Shown piece after piece: positions 1-5,994 of a stretch of DNA of 17,011 bases. The first letter of the stretch is position 1; each line of letters starts with the position of its first letter. Source of the DNA: CAZAQS01 sp964486825. GTDB lineage: Bacteria; Chloroflexota; Anaerolineae; Anaerolineales; UBA4823. Below the pieces are notes generated by a model. That model made no database searches. It saw only the letters and a list, made by a program, of their open reading frames with translations, and was not told where the DNA came from. Location of the stretch: positions 1 through 17,011 of the forward strand of contig CAZAQS010000095.1 of assembly GCA_964486825.1 (NCBI GenBank), given 5' to 3'. Made by a program: the position numbers and the translations under genes.

Positions 1-131
1 CGGCTTGAGCGCGCTGCCGAGAACATGGAACGCGAAGTAGAGCGAAATGTCGCACCCGATAGAGAGACACCTCGAAGATCGGTCGGATAGCATATTCAAT
101 CAGGGAATGTAAAACACACCTTGTAAGTAAA
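1..131. other. Window-edge stretch, no assignable gene
   Basis: A plus-strand frame is open from base 1 to a TAG at 88-90. It would give a 29-residue arginine- and glutamate-rich tail (starts RLERAAENMEREVERN), which could be the C-terminus of a gene lying to the left. The minus strand is also open across the same bases, so strand and reality cannot be decided from this fragment. Nothing else is recognisable before the palindromic repeat. Confidence 0.15.
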
Positions 132-164
132 AGACCTGACAGGTTTTAAGAACCTGTCAGGTCT
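132..164. repeat. 33-bp palindromic repeat, copy 1
   Basis: Perfect 14-bp arms (AGACCTGACAGGTT and AACCTGTCAGGTCT) flank a 5-nt loop, TTAAG. A second copy of the same length and near-identical sequence lies at 2585-2617, on the other side of the three zinc-ribbon genes. This pattern suits a dispersed REP- or MITE-like element. Each copy could also fold as a strong RNA hairpin and act as a bidirectional terminator or insulator. This copy ends 20 bp before the -10 box of the first zinc-ribbon gene, over or just next to where its -35 region would be. Confidence 0.85.
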
Positions 165-180
165 AGAGGTCTTATTGATC

Positions 181-189
181 TGCTATAAT
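181..189 (+). promoter_or_regulatory. Extended -10 promoter, probably leaderless start
   Basis: TGCTATAAT combines an extended -10 TG with a perfect TATAAT (184-189). No good -35 is seen at the right distance. The normal six-base discriminator puts transcription start at 196-197, on the ATG of the downstream gene. That gene has no Shine-Dalgarno sequence, so the mRNA would be leaderless. Confidence 0.6.
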
Positions 190-196
190 CGCCCCT

Positions 197-1006
197 ATGC
201 AAACCCCTCCCCCCGACCAGGTATTACTCTGCACGCAGTGCGGAGGTGAGCTGCACCCCGACCAGGGCCAGATCTTCCTGACCTGCCCCTACTGCTCCTC
301 CACGGTATACCTGGATAAGGCCCGCGTCGTCTTTCACTGGTACCTGGCGCCCACCTTGGACGATGGCCAGGCCCGTTCGGCGCTGGCCCGTTGGATGGCG
401 GGCAACCAGACCGTCAAGGACCTGGATCAAAAATCCAGGCTGGAGAGCTCGCATTTCGAATACTTCCCACTCTGGTATTTCAAACACCGCAGCCCGGAAG
501 GCCAGGAGCAGGTGATCCTGGAGCCGGCTGCCGCCACGGCGGTCAGCGAGCTGCACCAGGCAGTCCTGCCGGCCGGCGACCTGCGCAAGTACGACCCTGA
601 CCTGGAACGCCAGGCTCACCTGCCGACCGTCCCACTCGATAGGGCTTTGAAATGGCTGCGCCAGCAGCACGGCCCGGACGGACAGGTGGTCGAGCAGGCC
701 CTGGTTCACGTCCCGATCTACACCTTCAAGTACGCCTACAACGGGCAAGTCTACACCGCTATCGTGGAGGGCGCCACCGGTGGGGTGTTCGCCAATATCT
801 ACCCGGCCAAGCAGGAAGCCCCCTACCTGATGGCTGCCGCCGGTACGGGCTGTTTCTTCCTGCTGCTGGCGCTCTTCCCCCTGGTTGGAGCGGCGCTTGG
901 CGATTGGCCTGGGGCCGGCGCCGGTTTTCTGGTCTGCAGCGGCATCGGGCTGGTTGGCGCGCCCTTCCTGTTTGCCTGGGCAGCCTGGGTGGCGGCGAAA
1001 GTATGA
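197..1006 (+). CDS. Zinc-ribbon membrane protein A
   Basis: A 269-residue protein. The N-terminus is a TFIIB-type zinc ribbon, CxxC at 12/15 and CPYC at 30/33 with 14 residues between. A soluble region follows with an FEYFPLWYF stretch (88-96) and a strand-rich segment around 171-197 (VHVPIYTFKYAYNG, then EGATGGV). Two hydrophobic helices close the protein at about 210-234 and 240-266, so it is probably membrane-anchored with the ribbon in the cytoplasm. The middle segment and the two-helix tail recur in the next gene, so the two are paralogues. Its stop overlaps the next start (ATGA, 1003-1006), indicating translational coupling. Similar zinc-ribbon membrane proteins are known as uncharacterised families in many bacteria, and no biochemical role can be given. 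Transcription is probably leaderless. Confidence 0.9.
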   Translation: MQTPPPDQVLLCTQCGGELHPDQGQIFLTCPYCSSTVYLDKARVVFHWYLAPTLDDGQARSALARWMAGNQTVKDLDQKSRLESSHFEYFPLWYFKHRSPEGQEQVILEPAAATAVSELHQAVLPAGDLRKYDPDLERQAHLPTVPLDRALKWLRQQHGPDGQVVEQALVHVPIYTFKYAYNGQVYTAIVEGATGGVFANIYPAKQEAPYLMAAAGTGCFFLLLALFPLVGAALGDWPGAGAGFLVCSGIGLVGAPFLFAWAAWVAAKV

Positions 1007-2043
1007 GCACGGGAAAAGCCCTGACCGGATTGAACTGCCCGCGCTGCGGCGGCACAGTCCCCATCCCCGAGGGGCAGGCCATCGTGTGCTGCCCGTACTG
1101 CGACATGCGCTCGCTAGTGCGCGGCGAACGCGGCGTGCTGCGCTACCAGGCCGCGGCGGCCATCGACCGCCAATCTGCCGCAAACGCCATGCGGTCCTTC
1201 CTTTCCGGGAACTGGGCCATCGCGCGAGACGCGGCCCGCCTGGCGGAGTTCAAAGAAGCTTTCCTTGCATTCCTGCCTTTCTGGTCGGTGTGGGGGCGGA
1301 TTGCCGGCTGGGCTTTCGGTGAAAAACGGGTCGGCAGCGGCGACAACAAGCGCTACGAGCCGCGCGAGGTGCGCCTGGTAGAAGAGATGCATTGGAACGG
1401 GCCAGCCTGCGACGTGGCCGAGTTCGGCGTGCAAAGCGTCCCGATCGCCGCCCGGGAGCTCGAGCCCTTCGACTCGCCAGGCCTGCACGACCAGGGATTG
1501 GTGTTCGAACCCACCGGCTCTCCAACCGAGGCCCAGGCGAGCGCCGAAAGAGAGTTCGAATCGACCCTGCGCCGGAAATCGAAGCTGGACCGCATTTCCC
1601 AGCTCTTCGTGCGCACCCTGCGTCGCCAGTTCGGGCTGGTCTATTACCCGGTCTGGGTCCTGCGCTACCTTTATAAGGGACGTGCTTTTCAGGTCGTCGT
1701 GGATGGCTGCACGGGCAGGGTTTTGTACGGGAAAGCCCCTGGGAACACCTTCTACCGGGCGGCCGTGCTGGTAGCCGGTATGGCGCTGGGCGCTATCCTG
1801 GCGGTGGACGTGGCTGCCCTGGGCCTGTATTTCTCCTCCGGCGACGAGGAAGGCAGCTTCGGGTTAGCGATTGCCGCCTTCGTTGCCGGCCTGTTCTTCA
1901 TGTTTACCGCCTACCGCGCTTTTCGCTACGGCGAAGAGTACGAATATCGCCACGACGGGAAGAGGTCGCTGTTTGGCGGAGCAAGCACCCCACTGGATGG
2001 CAGATTCAAGAAGCTCGAATCATGGATCGAACGGTCGAACTGA
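1003..2043 (+). CDS. Zinc-ribbon membrane protein B (paralogue of A)
   Basis: A 346-residue protein started at the ATG of the ATGA overlap with gene A. The reading frame is open further upstream, but that stretch lies inside gene A and would displace the zinc ribbon from the N-terminus. From 1003 the cysteines fall at 12, 15, 30 and 33, the same register as in gene A. LPFWSVW (91-97) and YYPVWVLRYLYKG (214-226) followed by VDGCTGRV (233-240) match the corresponding segments of A. Two transmembrane helices lie at about 251-277 and 286-306, followed by a charged cytoplasmic tail. It is longer than A because of an inserted charged segment, roughly 108-205, containing a possible helical stretch rich in E, R and K. 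Function is unknown; A and B may form a heteromeric membrane complex (inference). Confidence 0.9.
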   Translation: MSTGKALTGLNCPRCGGTVPIPEGQAIVCCPYCDMRSLVRGERGVLRYQAAAAIDRQSAANAMRSFLSGNWAIARDAARLAEFKEAFLAFLPFWSVWGRIAGWAFGEKRVGSGDNKRYEPREVRLVEEMHWNGPACDVAEFGVQSVPIAARELEPFDSPGLHDQGLVFEPTGSPTEAQASAEREFESTLRRKSKLDRISQLFVRTLRRQFGLVYYPVWVLRYLYKGRAFQVVVDGCTGRVLYGKAPGNTFYRAAVLVAGMALGAILAVDVAALGLYFSSGDEEGSFGLAIAAFVAGLFFMFTAYRAFRYGEEYEYRHDGKRSLFGGASTPLDGRFKKLESWIERSN

Positions 2044-2567
2044 CCCCCATGCTGTGCCTGAAATGCAGCGCACCCATCCCAGCCAGCCAAATGGAGGCGG
2101 CCTGGGCCTGTGGCGTGTGCGGTCAGGGCATGTATCTAGATGAAGTCGAGGGCCTGGCTGCTCTGGACATCCGCTACATGGCCCCAGCCAACCCGGGCAA
2201 GCCGGGCAGACCTTTTTGGGTGGCAGCTGGGCACGCTGAGCTGGCGAGGGAAACCTTCAAAGGCAAGGCGGACCGCCAGGCGAGCCAATTTTGGATGGAA
2301 GCGCGCCAGTTCTATGTAGCCGCCTTCGACTGCCCGCTGGAAGAGCTGCTCGCGCTCGGCATGGGCATGCTCAAAAAGCCGCCCCGGTTGCAGGCCGGTC
2401 CACCTGTGCCCTTCGAGCCGGTCACACTGCCCATGGCAAGCGTGCGCCCGGCGGCTGAGTATATCCTGGTGGCCCTGGAAGCCGAAAGGAAGGACAAGCT
2501 GCGCCGTCTGGATTTCACGCTGCAGCTCTCGACACCTGAATTATGGGTCCTCCCACCCGAAGGATAA
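2022..2567 (+). CDS. Zinc-ribbon protein C, soluble
   Basis: A 181-residue protein overlapping the end of gene B by 22 bp in another frame. With the start at 2022 the cysteines again fall at 12, 15, 30 and 33 (CLKC and CGVC). This supports 2022 over the internal ATG at 2049. It has no transmembrane helix. After the ribbon it has a segment with PFWVAAGHAELARETF (64-79), FYVAAFDCPLEELLALG (97-113) and a C-terminal strand-rich region with AAEYILVALEAER. It is probably a cytosolic partner of the membrane proteins A and B, made from the same transcript. The 33-bp palindrome 18 bp after the stop would end the transcript. The family is not recognised and the function is unknown. Confidence 0.85.
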   Translation: MDRTVELTPMLCLKCSAPIPASQMEAAWACGVCGQGMYLDEVEGLAALDIRYMAPANPGKPGRPFWVAAGHAELARETFKGKADRQASQFWMEARQFYVAAFDCPLEELLALGMGMLKKPPRLQAGPPVPFEPVTLPMASVRPAAEYILVALEAERKDKLRRLDFTLQLSTPELWVLPPEG

Positions 2568-2584
2568 GCCCTCTTCCTGTTTTG

Positions 2585-2617
2585 AGACCTGACAGGTTTT
2601 TCAAACCTGTCAGGTCT
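2585..2617. repeat. 33-bp palindromic repeat, copy 2
   Basis: Perfect 15-bp arms (AGACCTGACAGGTTT and AAACCTGTCAGGTCT) with a 3-nt loop, TTC. It is the sister of copy 1 at 132-164, differing only around the loop. It lies 18 bp after the stop of the third zinc-ribbon gene and forms the boundary of the RHS scrap on the other side. It could act as a bidirectional terminator, although only a short T-run follows it. Confidence 0.85.
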
Positions 2618-2711
2618 TGTCCCGCGATCCCTGAAATATCCACCACCTGCCGGACAGAACCCAACCCATCATAGGCGTAGTACTCCACGCTCACCCCATC
2701 GCTCACGCTCA
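2618..2711 (-). pseudogene. RHS-repeat core fragment
   Basis: The minus strand encodes about 31 residues containing EYYAYDGLGSVRQVVD. This is the signature of the RHS repeat-associated core (EYY.YDGLGSVRQL.D..G), the shell and autoproteolysis region of RHS/YD-repeat polymorphic toxins. No start codon or remaining RHS gene is present. The frame runs straight into the palindromic repeat, and upstream it merges into the AT-rich sequence of the membrane-protein gene in another frame. The scrap is more GC-rich than that neighbour. It is best read as a relic of an RHS gene, or of an orphan RHS C-terminal module, cut off by rearrangement at the palindrome. Confidence 0.6.
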
Positions 2712-3098
2712 CCAGATATTGACATATTTGTAAAGAACAAAATCCCCAATTAAGAGTGGGATGCAAAGTATTGGCCCACAAGACGTCAGAAATGGTATTC
2801 CAAAGATAGCAAAACAAATAAAAATAGTAGCCAAAATCGCAAGCATAAGTAGAGTATTCCTAGGCCAACGCCAGTTAGCAATCCAAGCACAAGAAGATAT
2901 GAGGCAAATTACGAGAAATACTAACCCACCCGTAGCAATGAAATACGCCACCCTGATTCCCCTATTTGAAGCCTCTAATGTGAACTCTGCAGGATCCCCG
3001 CTAGCAATCAAGATGGCTAATATAAATGATAGGAATGCAGCGATAATACCTAGAATTAAAGTATATATCGCCGGGAAGAGCCTCGGGCCACTCATCAT
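2709..3098 (-). CDS. Small four-helix membrane protein, function unknown
   Basis: A 129-residue, strongly hydrophobic protein with predicted helices near residues 8-32, 49-71, 82-104 and 107-127. Two cysteines (SSCAW, TSCGP) precede or lie within the last two helices. The start is taken as the first of two tandem ATGs, because an in-frame TAA stands immediately before it. No Shine-Dalgarno is properly spaced; an AGGAG lies about 25 nt upstream. The gene is much more AT-rich than the regions around it, suggesting separate origin. It precedes an RHS core scrap on the same strand. In displaced RHS modules, small membrane proteins in this position are often immunity proteins, but that is conjecture here. 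It may also be a plain orphan. The coding potential looks real but moderate. Confidence 0.5.
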   Translation of the reverse strand: MMSGPRLFPAIYTLILGIIAAFLSFILAILIASGDPAEFTLEASNRGIRVAYFIATGGLVFLVICLISSCAWIANWRWPRNTLLMLAILATIFICFAIFGIPFLTSCGPILCIPLLIGDFVLYKYVNIW

Positions 3099-3192
3099 TT
3101 ATGTGCATTCAGTAATATTTTCGATCTCCTGGTTTATTTAGGGATACACCCATCAATTACCAGGATTTTGGACTCTAATCCTTCCACTCACC

Positions 3193-4662
3193 TTACGGGC
3201 TGCCAGTCACTCCAAAGATAGGTCCGTAATAGGGATTGATCGTAATATACATGTACTCAGCCGTGGCGTATTCTCCCTCCCGCCCGGAGCTGGTCGCCGG
3301 GCCGGCAAGCACAGCATTCGGAAGCTCTATTGCCTGGGTCGCATTTTGTTCAAATAGATATACTTTACCGTCCAGGCTGTAAGCCGCGCTGATCAGGTTT
3401 CCATAGCGGACCAGGCGGATCCAGAAGGGCAATGTCAAGCCTCTTAACCACACGGATTGGCTTTGCAAGCCATCGCCAGTACGCCATTGGTACTGGAGGT
3501 TTCCATATGGATCGGTGTAGAGAAAGGCGAAAGCAGAGTCCGGGCCGGTATGGCTGCGCAGCATCACGCCCGCCTGGGAGGCTTGAAAACCGGAGAAGGA
3601 GGAAACGAAGGCGGTCAGCTCCAGGTTTCCGCTGGCGCTCTCGAAGGCGTAACGGAAACCGTCAGAGGCATCTTTTACGCCCCATCCGGAGGCTTTCACT
3701 CTTAGCATGTCGCCCTGCTGAACGGTCTCGGGGATATCTCCATAGTCGTAACCGATATCCAGGCTGGTCCAGCTCAATACCCTGAATCCGGCGCTGCTGG
3801 TCGCTTCTCCATATGGCGACAGGACACTCAGCACACCGCTGGTTGCGCCTTCCGGCACGCTGGCGCGGATCTCGTAGGGCGATACCAGGTTGAAGGCTGC
3901 GGGGCTGCCGGCGAAGGAGACCTGGTTGGCGCCGGTCAGGTACTCGCCGTTGATGGCCACGCTCGACCCAACCTGCCCGCTGAGGGGGTTGAAACTGCTC
4001 AGGCCCGGTGGCGGGCCCTGGAAGGAGTCGAACGTGGCCTGCGCCAGGGTCCCCTCCCTGCCGGAGGTCACCGCCATGCCGAACAAGTAACTGCTGCCAA
4101 AGCCAGCTGAAACAGGCGAGCCGATCTGGCTCCAGGAGGTCCCATTCTTTGAATAAAAGGCGCTGAAGGTGGAGCCGCTTTTTCTAAGCTTCAGCCATAG
4201 CGGGAGTGGCAGGTTACCGTTGACGTTCTTCTCGACAGTCTTACCGCCGTCCACACCGCGCCATTGGAAGCGCACGCCTTTCTTACCCGTCAGGGCTACC
4301 AGGGCGAAGGCTGCATCCGGATTGGTCGAGGAACGCATCATCAGCCCGCCCTTGGCCGTGGCGCTGCCGGCGCTGTTCCAGGAGGTTACTTTAGCCTGGA
4401 TCTCCAGGTCGCCGGTGAGCTCGTCGTAGGCATAGCGGAAGCCGTCGCGCGTGCCGCCGATGCCTGTGCCCGAGCCGGAAAGCGTGAGCTGGAAACCGGA
4501 TTCAAGGGTTTCTCCAGGCGTAGAAGTGTTGATATCCAGGCTGGTCCAGGAGGAAGGCGGGCTTCCAATCATCGTTCCTGCCTGAGAAGGAGAGGTTGAG
4601 CCTGGCAGGAGCGCCAGGATGACCAGTAGTTGGGCAATTAAACGAAAAGACTTCCAGGACAT
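3193..4662 (-). CDS. Secreted LamG-like / TIG / LamG-like protein
   Basis: A 489-residue exported protein. The frame is open 37 codons further upstream, but the start at 4662 has AAGGAGG 7 nt before it and begins directly with a signal peptide (MSWKSFRLIAQLLVILALL, likely cleavage after SPSQA at residue 28). The mature part has three domains. First is a concanavalin-like jelly roll, about 35-215, with DGFRYAY, GLMMRS, FQWR, FSAFYSKNGTSW and SGREG motifs. An IPT/TIG immunoglobulin-like domain follows, about 217-295 (FNPLSGQVGSSVAINGEYL). Last is a second jelly roll, about 298-489, repeating the same motifs (DGFRYAF, GVMLRS, YQWR, ISAAYSLDGK, SGREG). The jelly rolls resemble DUF1349/LamG-type carbohydrate-binding modules. 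No catalytic domain is seen, so an extracellular glycan-binding or adhesion role is likely but unproven. Confidence 0.88.
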   Translation of the reverse strand: MSWKSFRLIAQLLVILALLPGSTSPSQAGTMIGSPPSSWTSLDINTSTPGETLESGFQLTLSGSGTGIGGTRDGFRYAYDELTGDLEIQAKVTSWNSAGSATAKGGLMMRSSTNPDAAFALVALTGKKGVRFQWRGVDGGKTVEKNVNGNLPLPLWLKLRKSGSTFSAFYSKNGTSWSQIGSPVSAGFGSSYLFGMAVTSGREGTLAQATFDSFQGPPPGLSSFNPLSGQVGSSVAINGEYLTGANQVSFAGSPAAFNLVSPYEIRASVPEGATSGVLSVLSPYGEATSSAGFRVLSWTSLDIGYDYGDIPETVQQGDMLRVKASGWGVKDASDGFRYAFESASGNLELTAFVSSFSGFQASQAGVMLRSHTGPDSAFAFLYTDPYGNLQYQWRTGDGLQSQSVWLRGLTLPFWIRLVRYGNLISAAYSLDGKVYLFEQNATQAIELPNAVLAGPATSSGREGEYATAEYMYITINPYYGPIFGVTGSP

Positions 4663-4901
4663 GATCGAGCCTCCTTGCCGTGCGTCCCCCTGGTTTGACG
4701 AGGATAGCCGGTGAACGTACAGGCGTGTATCAATTAAGAGCCGCCCATGACTGGCGAGAGCGGCCTTTGACAAGGTAAAGGAACCCCACGTGCCCCGTTC
4801 GCGCAGTCCCGATGTAGATCGGCGATATTATTCCAGGATGATGTTTGAGGAATTACCAGGTGAGGAAGTGAGAACCGTCAACTTGAAAGATGTACGATTT
4901 C
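4663..4901 (-). other. Long 5' leader of the secreted protein gene
   Basis: The promoter at 4902-4930 gives an untranslated leader of about 230 nt. On the minus strand it contains several small stem-loop candidates, such as CCTTT..AAAGG around 4766-4784 and GCCGC..GCGGC around 4740-4765. No known riboswitch class was recognised. Together with the promoter and the stretch to 5054, this is the only content seen in the 392-nt gene-free gap. Confidence 0.4.
4670..4676 (-). promoter_or_regulatory. Ribosome binding site fixing the 4662 start
   Basis: AAGGAGG on the minus strand, 7 nt before the ATG at 4662. It selects this start over the upstream in-frame ATG at 4773, which would put 37 non-signal residues before the signal peptide. 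Confidence 0.85.
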
Positions 4902-4930
4902 ATTGTAGAGATATTTTATAGAATTGTCAA
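4902..4930 (-). promoter_or_regulatory. Sigma-70 promoter for the secreted protein gene
   Basis: On the minus strand TTGACA (4930-4925) and TACAAT (4907-4902) are separated by exactly 17 bp. That is a consensus -35 and a five-of-six -10. Expected transcription start is near 4895. Confidence 0.75.
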
Positions 4931-5054
4931 CAATTTTCGCTTCAGTCTCTACAGAAACAGTTCAGAGCATCTCTAAGCATTTCCGGCGTCGAGGGTGGTC
5001 AAAGCACAGTGGCCCAGGGAATGTAGCGCCTGGATCACTTGAAGGCGGAAATTT

Positions 5055-5927
5055 TCAAATCCCCACCAGGAAGGCCAGCAGCCCAACCAGGGCGCCCAAA
5101 TAGATGCCGCGCATAGCGCGCCTTCCCTCCTCCGGCGTGCGGCTCTTCAAGAGCCTTGTAGTGAACAGTACGATCATGCTATCCGTGATCAGGATCATGG
5201 CCAGGTAACTGGCGCCCAGCCATCCCAGCCAGGCCGGAACGAGAGTCACCACGACCACCAGGGCAAATACAGCCGCCGAAATGCGCAGGGCGTAGCTCCT
5301 GCCCTTCAGAATGGCGATCGACCTCGAGCCGCGTTGCCTGTCCCCCTCGATATCCATGGCATCGCCGGCGATCTCCTCGCCCAGGTTGATCCCAAAAGCC
5401 ATCAGGCTGAAGGTCCACACCAGCGGGTTCCACGGGTCGCCGGCTGCCATCCCGCCCAGGATGAAAGTGACCGCCACCGAATAGCTGACCATCAGGTTCC
5501 CGATCAACCCGGCCTGCTTGAACCGCCAGTTATACAGCAGGCCAACTACCCAGGTGATGGCGCTCAAGACGAAGGCCGGAATGCCGAGCCCCACAGCGGC
5601 AGCCAGCCCCAGCAGCGTCGTGATAGCCCCCAGCGCGATGACTTCCTTTTCTGTGATCGATCCGGACGGCAAGGGCCGCTCGGGCGCGTTGACCCGGTCC
5701 ACTTCCAGGTCGAAATAATCGTTCAAGATCAGAGCCGTGCCGGACAGGAAAAAGCCGCACAGGAACCCCAGCACAGCCAGCTGGAGCGGGGGGAAGGCGC
5801 CCAGAGCCAGGACCTGCCCCACCAGCACGCACACGCCGGCCGCGAAAGGCAGCTCGGGCCGGAAAATGCGCACGATGGCGTTGATCTTCTGTCGAAGGGT
5901 TATCTTTGGGTAAGCTTCCAGGGTCAT
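5055..5927 (-). CDS. UbiA-family prenyltransferase
   Basis: A 290-residue integral membrane protein of the UbiA superfamily, which transfers a polyprenyl group from its diphosphate onto an aromatic or other acceptor. Both Mg-diphosphate motifs are present: NDYFDLEVD with N69, D70, D73 and D77, followed by RVNAPERPLPSG; and GDAMDIEGD with D189, D192 and D196. The conserved LYNWRFKQAGLIGN segment is at 130-143. About eight to nine hydrophobic helices fit the family. The DRVN.PERPLPSG wording resembles the (S)-2,3-di-O-geranylgeranylglyceryl phosphate synthase branch and related chlorophyll/quinone branches, so the acceptor cannot be named. A GGAG Shine-Dalgarno lies 8 nt before the ATG. It lies 67 bp downstream of the VOC dioxygenase gene on the same strand and has a possible promoter of its own. 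Confidence 0.92.
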   Translation of the reverse strand: MTLEAYPKITLRQKINAIVRIFRPELPFAAGVCVLVGQVLALGAFPPLQLAVLGFLCGFFLSGTALILNDYFDLEVDRVNAPERPLPSGSITEKEVIALGAITTLLGLAAAVGLGIPAFVLSAITWVVGLLYNWRFKQAGLIGNLMVSYSVAVTFILGGMAAGDPWNPLVWTFSLMAFGINLGEEIAGDAMDIEGDRQRGSRSIAILKGRSYALRISAAVFALVVVVTLVPAWLGWLGASYLAMILITDSMIVLFTTRLLKSRTPEEGRRAMRGIYLGALVGLLAFLVGI

Positions 5928-5946
5928 GATGCAGGCTCCGGAAGAG

Positions 5947-5952
5947 ATTATA
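5947..5952 (-). promoter_or_regulatory. Possible -10 box before the UbiA gene
   Basis: A perfect TATAAT on the minus strand would start transcription near 5940, leaving a leader of about 13 nt that holds only the Shine-Dalgarno. No clear -35 is present 16-18 bp upstream, so the gene may instead be read through from the VOC gene. Confidence 0.35.
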
Positions 5953-5994
5953 CTGGTTAACAGTGAGATTTAATCCCCCTCCTAATTCTCTGCG

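Noticed and set aside
652..1002. Upstream in-frame extension of the second zinc-ribbon gene
   Set aside because: It would cover gene 1 in another frame and bury the zinc ribbon 117 residues in. The ATGA start at 1003 restores the shared cysteine register.
224..1183. Long minus-strand open frame of 319 codons opposite the first two zinc-ribbon genes
   Set aside because: It is low-complexity and arginine/glycine-rich with no family signature, and lies antisense to well-supported genes. A GC-rich antisense artefact.
4681..4740. Possible cyclic-di-GMP-type riboswitch in the leader (GGGGGACGCA wording)
   Set aside because: Only a short resemblance (GGGACGCA). The paired GEMM arms and tetraloop receptor could not be laid out.
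4663..4773. Longer N-terminus for the secreted protein
   Set aside because: The extra 37 residues precede a clear signal peptide, and the Shine-Dalgarno fits only the ATG at 4662.
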